Below, piece by piece: positions 1 through 7,769 of a DNA stretch of 64,000 bases. The notes beneath the pieces are model-generated. The model saw only the letters and a program-made list of their open reading frames with translations. It did not search any database and had not been told where the DNA came from. The translations under genes and the position numbers were made by a program. The first letter of the stretch is position 1; each line of letters starts with the position of its first letter. This DNA comes from Rhodoferax potami (GTDB taxonomy: Bacteria > Pseudomonadota > Gammaproteobacteria > Burkholderiales > Burkholderiaceae_C): contig NZ_JAVBIJ010000002.1 of assembly GCF_032193765.1 (NCBI RefSeq), forward strand, positions 1 to 64,000, in the 5' to 3' direction.

Positions 1-96
1 ACAAGGTTTCTATGGCACTCCAATCCAGTCCTGCTGCAAGAGCCTGACGGATGTATTTGGAGATGACGCCTTTGGACAGTCCCAGGGCTTGGGATA
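1..96 (-). pseudogene. istA: IS21-family istA fragment (IS21-1 type)
   Basis: The reverse complement of this stretch matches the N-terminal helix-turn-helix part of the intact istA at 37590-39122, around the LGLSKGVISKYIRQALAAG segment. The match stops sharply at position 96, where unrelated sequence leading into an IS3 orfB fragment begins, and it runs off the left edge. It is therefore a broken IS21-1 copy of unknown full length. The identity is seen directly by comparing the two places; the cause of the truncation is inferred. Confidence 0.8.
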
Positions 97-160
97 CATT
101 GCGTTCACCATTACACGGTTTGGTAACGCAGGCAATAACGCTGGCCAGTGACCGGTTACA

Positions 161-700
161 TTGGAGCGCCCCACGGCAGCTAACCAAGTGTGGTCGATGG
201 ACTTCGTGTTTGACCGCACGGCAGAGGGGCGCAGCATCAAGAACCTCACGGTAGTGGATGACGCAACCCATGAGGCCGTGGCGATCGTGCCGGAGCGTGC
301 ATTGGGCGGGAATCAGATCGTACGCATCCTGGAACAACTGAGCACCACGCGAGGCTTACCCAAAGCGATCAGGGCCGACAACGGGAAAGAGTTCTGCAGC
401 CGGGCCATGCTGACATGGGCCCATGCACGGGGTGTTAAGTTATTTCTAATCGAACCCGGCAAGCCCAACCAGAACGCCTATATCGAATCATTCAACGGGC
501 GATTCCGCGATGAATGCCTGAACGAGCACTGGTTCACCAGTCTGCCGCATGCCCGTGTGATCGTTGAAGCATGGAGGAAGGAATACAACGAGGAGAGACC
601 GAAGAGATCACTGGGCGGACTGACACCGGCCGCCTATGCAAAAACACTGATTCAGAAACCAGTTAAATTAACCCCGGACTCCAAACCCAAATGCTACTGA
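161..700 (+). pseudogene. IS3-family transposase OrfB, 5'-truncated
   Basis: This encodes the catalytic core of an IS3-type integrase-like transposase. The DDE residues are visible: Asp in WSMDFVF, Asp in RADNGKEF and Glu in [12 protein letters not shown], followed by the usual [15 protein letters not shown] tail. About 180 residues remain where a full OrfB has roughly 270-290. The in-frame stop just upstream (near 149) and the istA fragment at 1-96 show that the N-terminal half and orfA are gone. The TTG at 161 is not a genuine start. It is a relic next to the end of hsdR. Confidence 0.85.
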
Positions 701-734
701 AAATGGGGGGACGTCGAACGCCTCGTAGGAAAAG

Positions 735-3700
735 TTAGACAACAATCCCCCCTTGGATGATGAAATCCTGAAGGAGCTTCGCAGCTCTGATGTTGACCCT
801 GAATAAGGGTAGCGCCTTACTTTCCAAGCCTTCGAAATATGTTTTAGCCCTTTGCTGATCGACGGTTGCTTTCAGATCGTCGAAGCGACCAAATTCGTTG
901 AGATTGGCTAGCGTTACATGCGTGTTCATCAGTGCGACGAGTTTTGCTTTATCTACGCCCACCAGAGCCACCAGCTTGTCGATTTGCACATTCTTGGCAT
1001 GGGCCTGATAGTCAGCCAAGTAGTCGCGGAAGGTGCGGTGCGTGTCTATCTGCACGTCGCCACGCTGAATGTCGTGCAGGAAAATCTCCGCGATTTTTTG
1101 CTCTTCTTGGGACAGCGATGAAAACGAGCGGTGCAACTCGGCCAAGGTGGTTTCTTTGGCGTGCACATCGCCACCTTGCAAGACTTTAAGATATTTGTCA
1201 AAGCGCGAGTTCATGTAGTCAGCATCTATCTTGCCGGTGTCAATCTCAGTAATGTGACTGTCAATCTCGAACGGAATGCTCTCGCCACCACCGCCGCCCT
1301 CAGCTCCTGCGGAAAGTTCTTTGTAACGCTGCAAAAGAGTCAGGTATTGGTGCTGGGTCAGTGCAAGTGCTACCGACTCGTTTGTCTCGTCGCCCTCATA
1401 AATCGCCTGCTCCCAATTGAATCCTTGAATCTTGGCTGCCTCCAGCACTTTGTTGAACTCTTGGAAGGTCTTAGCAAAGGCGGCGCGCTCGGTCAGGTCG
1501 TCTGGCAGCTTCATGAAATCTTGAATGCCTGCTGCGCTGAATATGGCGCTTATCTCCGCAAAGCTGGCATTCATGCGCTCCAAATTGTGGGGCAAGCGGT
1601 CAGCAAACAGGCCAATGGGTTTGTCGCCTGAATACAGCTTTACGGCAGCGGCCACGTTGCGCTTCATGGTATGCGGCTTGCGGTAGTAGCGAATGGTGCC
1701 AAACGGCTTGTCTGGCCCAAAGAGGCGGTTCGTGCGCGAAAACGCCTGAATGATGTTCTCATACGTCAACAGCTTGTCGAGGTAGAGCGTGTTGACCCAC
1801 TTCGAATCGAAGCCGGTGAGCATCTGGTTCACCACAATCAGCAGGTCTAGCCTCTTGTGTGGCTCGGCCTCGATGCGAATGTAGGGCACCTTGTGCGCAA
1901 GGCGGGCGGCCAGGTCTTGCTTGAAATTGACGTGACTGCCCAGGTCAAACTTTTGGCCGTAGGCATGGTTGTAGTCTTGCAAAATCTCCACCAGGCCATT
2001 GGTTTTAAACACCGGATCGCCACCGCCGTCTTCATCGCTGATGTGCGGATCAAACAGCGCGGTGATGTTTAACTGCGGGCACTTCACCTTTATCAGACGG
2101 TAGTAGGCAATAGCCTCCGACACACTGCTGGTGCCAAAAATGGCGTGGAACTTACTGCCTTGGCTCAGGGTGAGCCAGTTGTCGGCAATGTCTTGCACTA
2201 CGGCGTTGTGGTGCCCGGCGAGGCTGTATTGGGTGTTGGGCAGGTGGTCTTCTATGCCGGGTTGATAAACGCCTGCACTATCCCGGTGCCCCGCCATGGG
2301 CACATCGTTCATGTAACTATTGAAAACCGCTTTCTTTTTGGCATTTGCAAAGGCTTCCGCTGGGGTTGCAGCTTTAGCTTTACTTAGCGCGACAGCCTGT
2401 CGCAAATCGCGGTCGCGGTAGGTCAGCACTTGGTAGGGGTCAAAGCCCAGCACGTTTCTGTCGCGTATGCCGTCCGCAATGCTGTAGCGGTGCAACTCAT
2501 CGCCAAAGACATCGGTGGTGGTGTTGTCCTTGCGCACGTTCTCCCGCTGGATAGGTGTGCCGCTGAAACCGAAAAACACCGCGCCCGAAAAGCTCTCTTT
2601 GATATCAATGAGCATGTCGCCAAAGGTATTGCGGTGGCATTCATCAATGATGAACACAATCCGCTTGGCGCGCATGGTTTCCAGATCATGCGCTTTGAGG
2701 CCGTCATCCTCGTCCTTGAGCTTGCTCATCTTTTGGATAGAGCTAACTATCAGGGTGTCGGCGGGGTCCGTGCTCTTGAGCTTCTTGATGAGCATGGCGG
2801 TGTATTCCGTGGCTTGCACCGCATTGCCATCGCCAGCGAAATTGCGATAGGCCTGCAGCGTTTGCGTGCCTAGCTCTACGCGGTCCAGCAAAAAGACCAC
2901 TTTGTCCGCGTCTTTAGAGTTAGCGATTAGTTGGGCCGACTTGAAACTGGTCATCGTCTTGCCAGAGCCCGTGGTGTGCCAGATGTAGCCGCCTAGGCGG
3001 TTGGGGTTTTTCCAATCCGTCTTGGCCACTTTGTCTGAAATGGCGTGCGCAGCGTAGTACTGGTAGCTGCGCATCACCTTGAGCACGCCGTCTGACTCAT
3101 CGGCGACCGTGTAAAAGCCAATGAGCTGGTGCGCCATGGGGATAGACAGCAGGCTGGCCGTAAAACTCTTCCAGTCGTTGACAGGCTCGTTGTTGAAGTC
3201 CGCCCAGTGAAAGGCATAGTCTTTGTTGAACTTGCCATCTGGCCCTGGGTTGGCAAAGTAAAGCGCCTCGTCGGGCTCCATGGCCACGAATATCTGGATG
3301 AGTGAAAAAATGCCCGTAAAAATACCCTCGCGCGAATATTTTTGTATCTGGTTGTAGGCCTGGCTCACCGCCACGCCGCTTTTCTTGAGCTCAATGTGAA
3401 TCACCGGCATGCCACTGATGAGGAGCACCAATTCGCCCCGCCGGTCATTGAGCAGCGGCGAGCCCCGTACATGGCGTGGCTGCTGCACGATTTGGTAGCG
3501 GCTCTGCCCTGCAGCTATCTCGTGACGGTCGTAAATTTTTAGGCTCACCTCTTTGCCAAAGTGCAGCGCATCGGCTGGGTTGTCGCGCGTAATAGCCACT
3601 GTTTTGCCGTTGATAAACCCGTTGAGCTTGAGCGGTGTGCGCAGCGCGGTGATCTGCTCCATCACCTGCTGCATCTCGCTGTCGGTCAGCGGAACTTCGT

Positions 3701-3878
3701 TCAACCTGTCTTGGCCGCGATTGTTTTCAAAAAGAATGCGCTTCCAGTTTGCCAACAAGTCTGCCTCGCTGGGGTTCTTGATGACATCCGCGTCGCCCCA
3801 GCCACGCTGGCGCAGCTCGTGAATTACAGCGGCTTCAAATTCAGATTCTTTGGCAGAGGTGGTCATGCGATCCATCAA
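735..3878 (-). CDS. hsdR: Type I restriction enzyme, R (endonuclease/translocase) subunit
   Basis: HsdR is the DNA-translocating, cleaving subunit of a type I restriction-modification complex. This 1047-residue protein has the PD-(D/E)xK-like nuclease segment GMPVIHIELKKSG (156-168), Walker A TGSGKT (303-308), the DEAD-box-like DECHR (412-416), FSGTPI, and later helicase motifs including QAFSRTNRL. The length fits the family. Its start overlaps the rhuM stop by 4 bp (ATGA), so it is probably translationally coupled as the last gene of hsdM-hsdS-rhuM-hsdR. The gene looks intact, but HsdS, which it needs for DNA recognition, is broken by ISa-A. Confidence 0.96.
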   Translation of the reverse strand: MMDRMTTSAKESEFEAAVIHELRQRGWGDADVIKNPSEADLLANWKRILFENNRGQDRLNEVPLTDSEMQQVMEQITALRTPLKLNGFINGKTVAITRDNPADALHFGKEVSLKIYDRHEIAAGQSRYQIVQQPRHVRGSPLLNDRRGELVLLISGMPVIHIELKKSGVAVSQAYNQIQKYSREGIFTGIFSLIQIFVAMEPDEALYFANPGPDGKFNKDYAFHWADFNNEPVNDWKSFTASLLSIPMAHQLIGFYTVADESDGVLKVMRSYQYYAAHAISDKVAKTDWKNPNRLGGYIWHTTGSGKTMTSFKSAQLIANSKDADKVVFLLDRVELGTQTLQAYRNFAGDGNAVQATEYTAMLIKKLKSTDPADTLIVSSIQKMSKLKDEDDGLKAHDLETMRAKRIVFIIDECHRNTFGDMLIDIKESFSGAVFFGFSGTPIQRENVRKDNTTTDVFGDELHRYSIADGIRDRNVLGFDPYQVLTYRDRDLRQAVALSKAKAATPAEAFANAKKKAVFNSYMNDVPMAGHRDSAGVYQPGIEDHLPNTQYSLAGHHNAVVQDIADNWLTLSQGSKFHAIFGTSSVSEAIAYYRLIKVKCPQLNITALFDPHISDEDGGGDPVFKTNGLVEILQDYNHAYGQKFDLGSHVNFKQDLAARLAHKVPYIRIEAEPHKRLDLLIVVNQMLTGFDSKWVNTLYLDKLLTYENIIQAFSRTNRLFGPDKPFGTIRYYRKPHTMKRNVAAAVKLYSGDKPIGLFADRLPHNLERMNASFAEISAIFSAAGIQDFMKLPDDLTERAAFAKTFQEFNKVLEAAKIQGFNWEQAIYEGDETNESVALALTQHQYLTLLQRYKELSAGAEGGGGGESIPFEIDSHITEIDTGKIDADYMNSRFDKYLKVLQGGDVHAKETTLAELHRSFSSLSQEEQKIAEIFLHDIQRGDVQIDTHRTFRDYLADYQAHAKNVQIDKLVALVGVDKAKLVALMNTHVTLANLNEFGRFDDLKATVDQQRAKTYFEGLESKALPLFRVNIRAAKLLQDFIIQGGIVV

Positions 3879-4870
3879 GAATGTGGGCGATGTTTGATTT
3901 TTTGCTCCAGCGCTTTGAGCGTGGCTTCATCCTGCTGATCGGCCTCCTGCGCCTCAATGGTCTTGCGGCGCTGGTCGTAGTCCGCATAAAGGGCGCTGGT
4001 TGCGCTCTCCATTTGCGCATGGCTAATGGTGCACAGATGGGTGAGCAGCGGAAAACCGTTGGACGTGATGATTTGATCAACGTTTTGCTTCCAAAAAGCC
4101 ATGCGCGTCTCTTGCTTGCTCTTGGCCCGCAGCTCGGCGGTTTCCAGAAAGATGACCACCAAGCGGTTCAGGGTGTCTATCTCGTCTTCGGTCAGGTAGT
4201 TTTTGGCGACCAGAATGTCTGCCTTGCGCACCTTGGCCCCCTGCCAGTGCAGCAGCCCAAAGTTCGGGTCGTCGCCTTTGGCCCGCGCGGTGATGAGCTC
4301 AGCGGCCGTTTTTTGGGTGACGGCATAAATCAGCAGGTTCTGCACGGCGGCAAAAAACACCTGCGTGGCCTTGTCTGTCTTGTCGTAGTCGCTACTCAGG
4401 GCCAAGAGGTCGCGCACCTTTTGGTAGAAGCGTTTTTCGCTGGCCCGAATGTCGCGAATGCGCGCCAGCATCTCGTCGAAGTGGTCTGGGCGGCCATCGG
4501 GGTTCTTCAGGCGCTCGTCGTCCATCACGAAGCCCTTGTGCAGGTACTCCTTAAGGATGGTGGACGCCCAGCGGCGGAACTGCACCCCACGCGGTGAGCG
4601 AACCCGGTAGCCCACGGCCAAAATCGCGTCCAGGTTGTAGAGCTTGGTCAGGTAGCTTTTGCCGTCGGCGGCAGTTACCGAGGATTCCTCGGTAACTGAA
4701 CTTTGCTCAAGCTCGCCGTCCGCAAAAATGTTCTTGAGATGCAGGCCGATGTTGTCCGTGCTGACATCAAAAAGCTCCGCCATCTCGCGCTGCGTGAGCC
4801 AGACGGTTTGGTCTTTGCTGCGCAGCTGAATCTGGCTTTTGCCGTCGTCTGTGGTGTAGAGAATAAGCAT
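3875..4870 (-). CDS. rhuM: RhuM family protein in the RM operon
   Basis: The 331-residue product has the N-terminal RhuM/virulence-protein signature (TVWLTQREMAELFDVSTDNIGLHLKNIF then a YNLDAILAVGYRVRSPRGVQFRRWA block) and a mostly helical, charged C-terminus. RhuM proteins are common inside or beside type I RM operons; no biochemical role is firmly established. It lies 23 bp after hsdS and overlaps hsdR by 4 bp, so it is transcribed as part of the RM operon. The N-terminal region looks DNA-binding (winged-helix or Bro-N-like), suggesting an accessory or regulatory role, which is inference. Confidence 0.88.
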   Translation of the reverse strand: MLILYTTDDGKSQIQLRSKDQTVWLTQREMAELFDVSTDNIGLHLKNIFADGELEQSSVTEESSVTAADGKSYLTKLYNLDAILAVGYRVRSPRGVQFRRWASTILKEYLHKGFVMDDERLKNPDGRPDHFDEMLARIRDIRASEKRFYQKVRDLLALSSDYDKTDKATQVFFAAVQNLLIYAVTQKTAAELITARAKGDDPNFGLLHWQGAKVRKADILVAKNYLTEDEIDTLNRLVVIFLETAELRAKSKQETRMAFWKQNVDQIITSNGFPLLTHLCTISHAQMESATSALYADYDQRRKTIEAQEADQQDEATLKALEQKIKHRPHS

Positions 4871-5665
4871 GGGAAATCTCTGGATGCGGCGCGCTAGACA
4901 AACATGCGCTCTAGGCAGGCGGATTTGATCTGCTGGAGCTTTTGGAGCTGGGTGGCGTGTTGAGAAATCAGCTCGTCCAGTGTGCGGAAATAGGTGCCGA
5001 TTTTTTGTTGTTCATCAGTGTCTGGAATGCTGACAGGTATTTTCATTACCTTTGTTTTCGAAATGTTGTAGCGAGAAATGCCTTGTGCCAAGAGGCAAAT
5101 TCTTTTCCTAAATTCGTCTGCTCGAAAAACATAGGCTAAGAAGTCACTCTTCAGGCTGGGCAAGGGCCGAAAACCAAAACAGAAACTGTTCAAGTAAACG
5201 TTTTTCGCATCGCCTGCCCAGACAGATGACATTCCCACCTCATGCGGTGTCTCTGAAGAAATTGTGAAGAGGACATCACCCTTTCTCACTTCGTTCTGAC
5301 TTGGATCGACACCAATGGCATCGGTCACATTTAGGTTTGAAACTGTGTGATTAAAAACACCCATATACGTGACAAAATATCCGTCACCGCGTCCAAAATC
5401 ACCCTTGGATTTCCCAAACAACCCCGAATAGGTTTGCCCAAGTTTCTCCATTGCAATCGTGTCCCATGGCGCAGAGAACCCTTTGAAGCGAATTTCTGGC
5501 GTGGTACCACCGGGTTGCGGGAACATCTTTTGGAGCATCGCTTTTTTCAGCGTCACCAGCTTGTCATGCTTGCGCTGAAGCCCCTCAAGCATCTCATTGA
5601 TGCTGGAAAGGAATTTGGCAACCTTCTCTTGCTCATTTTTCTCTGGAAAGTAAGCGGTTAACTGC

Positions 5666-7168
5666 TTAATTGGTCGTCCCTGCAAAATTCACTTCAAGCC
5701 ACCCCCCCCAGCGCCGATCTGAGCCTTGCAGTCGGTTGAGGCCGATGATTTTGGCCAATTTCTCAAACAAGCCCGTCAAACCGCTCACCTGCAGCAGGCA
5801 CAACAAAAGGCCCAGGCCTTTCCGGGCGATCATCCGCAGCAGCCAGCGGATGTTGTAGCCCGCCGCGCACAGCACCGCGTGCAGTGCATCGCCTGCTGAG
5901 CCTTTGAGGTGGCAGCGGTCCATGCGGTGATCCGCTTTGAGGTGCCCGATGATCGGCTCGATCGCTTGGCGCCGTTTGAGCAGTCTGCGCTCTTCATCGG
6001 TCAACCGCTTGTCCTTGCCCCGGTGTTTGATCTCAATGTCCGGGTTGTCTTTGTCCACACCCCGGTAGCCCAAGTCTGCGTACACCACCTCGGGCTTGAC
6101 CCCCAAGCCTTGCATCAGGATAGCGCTTTGCTCGATCTGCTCGTGCATGGTGTGCCCGTCATACGGGTTACCGGGAAAGCTCCTGGCTCCCACGATCAAA
6201 TTGCCCTTGAGCGTCATGGCCAGACCCACCTTCACGCCGAACTCGTACGGATTGCGGCTCTTGCCTTTTGAGATGCACTCCACCTCGGGCGCATGCCAGC
6301 TGTAGAGCTTGGCGCGGTTGTCCACTGCCTTGCGACTGCCGGTCTGCGTGACCAAGCGTTTGGCCTTGTCCAAGGTCTGGCCCAAGGTCTCTTGTATGGC
6401 TTGGCTGAGCGTGGTCATCTTGCGAGCCACCTCGCGCTGCAGCCGTCCAACGATGGTGCGCTGGCGTTTGATGGCTTTGCGCATGCGCTTGAACTGGCGG
6501 GCATGGGCATAGCGCCCAGCCTTGTAGCCCAGCAGTTGGCCTTCTTTGGCGTAGGTCTGTTTGAGCTCGATGCCATTGGCTTTGGCCAACTCGACCACCT
6601 TGGATCGGGCGGTCTCCAGCAGCTTGCTGTCGGTGGGATGTGCCACAGCTTTTTCTTGCACCGTGGAGTCCACGATCATGCGGGTCAATTCTTTCTTGGC
6701 AATCAGCTTGAGGGTGACCGCCACTTCCATGGTGCGGGCCAGCAGTTCTTCCACGCCTTCTTCGCCCAGAGCTTTACGAAAGCGCCCCAGTTGTGTCGGG
6801 TCGCACGGCCACTGGTGTTCAAAGTATTCGTTGCCAGAAAAGTACTGCCAAGTGGGGGTCTCACCCCAGCGCTGGATCACGTCCTCGTCGCTCTCATTGA
6901 ACGCATGCTTGAGGTACAGCAAGGCAACCATTAACCGGGTGGGCAGACGGGGACGGCCGGCATTGGAGACGCCGCCACCGGCAACGGCCGAGACCGGACC
7001 AAACAAGTCCAAGTCTTCTATCTTCTTGCCAGACTTGACCTGGCGTGCCCAGCGCTGGACGAGGGAGGCTTCGATCTCTTGCCAAGGCATGCGGTTAGCA
7101 AGCACCGCCAGAGGGTGGCGCAAATCGATCATCTGATCCAGGCGGTTGCGGAAAAAGTCATCGGTCAT
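5666..7168 (-). CDS. ISa transposase, copy A with altered C-terminus
   Basis: A DDE transposase of the IS5/IS1182 type, with an N-terminal DUF772-like segment (PTRLMVALLYLKHAFNESDE) and a C-terminal catalytic core (MIVDSTVQEKAVAHP, YADLGYRGVD, IEPIIGHLKADHRMDR). The other copies encode 490 residues ending RRWGVA. Here two extra G residues shift the frame, so the last codons read GGWLEVNFAGTTN and translation leaves the element by 7 bp into hsdS sequence. Only about ten C-terminal residues change, so activity may be kept; this cannot be judged from sequence. Confidence 0.9.
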   Translation of the reverse strand: MTDDFFRNRLDQMIDLRHPLAVLANRMPWQEIEASLVQRWARQVKSGKKIEDLDLFGPVSAVAGGGVSNAGRPRLPTRLMVALLYLKHAFNESDEDVIQRWGETPTWQYFSGNEYFEHQWPCDPTQLGRFRKALGEEGVEELLARTMEVAVTLKLIAKKELTRMIVDSTVQEKAVAHPTDSKLLETARSKVVELAKANGIELKQTYAKEGQLLGYKAGRYAHARQFKRMRKAIKRQRTIVGRLQREVARKMTTLSQAIQETLGQTLDKAKRLVTQTGSRKAVDNRAKLYSWHAPEVECISKGKSRNPYEFGVKVGLAMTLKGNLIVGARSFPGNPYDGHTMHEQIEQSAILMQGLGVKPEVVYADLGYRGVDKDNPDIEIKHRGKDKRLTDEERRLLKRRQAIEPIIGHLKADHRMDRCHLKGSAGDALHAVLCAAGYNIRWLLRMIARKGLGLLLCLLQVSGLTGLFEKLAKIIGLNRLQGSDRRWGGWLEVNFAGTTN

Positions 7169-7293
7169 GGCGCTGCTTTCAAAAACTCCCAGAAAACAGA
7201 CTCCATTGAATATCTATTTGAGAGTTCTGACCATCCGGAATCACCCCAGATCACAAGCGTTCATGCGGGTTGCAGGGGTTTTGCAGGGACAAC
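5673..7293 (-). mobile_element. ISa copy A (IS5/IS1182-type) inside hsdS
   Basis: A 1621-bp insertion sequence with terminal repeats GTCGTCCCTGCAAAA at the left and TTTTGCAGGGACAAC at the right. It is flanked by a direct 6-bp duplication TAATTG (5667-5672 and 7294-7299). It is 2 bp longer than the other complete copies (1619 bp) because one poly-C/poly-G run near the transposase 3' end has eight instead of six residues. Confidence 0.95.
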
Positions 7294-7769
7294 TAATTGA
7301 ATCTATGCCAACATTACCCTGCGACCCTGTATTTGTTGATGACTTCAGCTGATCTTGGCATCGTTTGGCTTGGAGTAAAAAGAATAGATATTCACCATCA
7401 AAAAATTTACTGCACTTCAAAATGGCGCATGAGTAGGAGGCAATAAATTTTTGAGTCGTGTTGATGTATCTGACTGAACCAATCGACGCATAACGTGCAA
7501 ACAATATGTCGCCGTGCTCCGGTTTGATTTTTCTGGAGAGCTTGTAAAAATCTGCTTCAGAAATTAGTTTTGCATTCTTGAAATCGACTCCGTTAATCCC
7601 GAAAAAGTCGCCAGTCATTACATATGGAATTCCGTGGGAAGTGGTTTTGGGCATCCAATGATCTGCGTCGCCAACCACGCAAACTTCTCCCAAACTCTTT
7701 CGTCCCCAAGCGCCACTAAACTCACTGAAGCGAATCTGCGGCACTTTGCTGCTTGTCTGCTCGGTCATC

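Larger units (their letters stand above)
4894..7768 (-). pseudogene. hsdS: Type I specificity subunit HsdS interrupted by ISa-A
   Basis: HsdS recognises the target sequence and holds the HsdM/HsdR complex. The N-terminal target-recognition half is read from 7768 down to about 7294 and the C-terminal half from about 5672 to 4894, including a central conserved helix and a second recognition domain ending in IKSACLERMFV. Removing ISa-A plus one copy of its TAATTG duplication restores an uninterrupted frame through GIDSIKQLTAYFP, giving 415 residues, a normal HsdS length. The ATG lies 1 bp after the hsdM stop. As it stands, neither half should specify the bipartite site alone, so both methylation and restriction are probably lost. 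Confidence 0.93.

Noticed and set aside
1131..1631. 166-codon plus frame inside hsdR
   Set aside because: Antisense shadow of a conserved hsdR region.
5909..7136. Long plus-strand frames opposite ISa (also at every other ISa copy)
   Set aside because: They repeat with every ISa copy as the antisense of the transposase gene and have no recognised domains.
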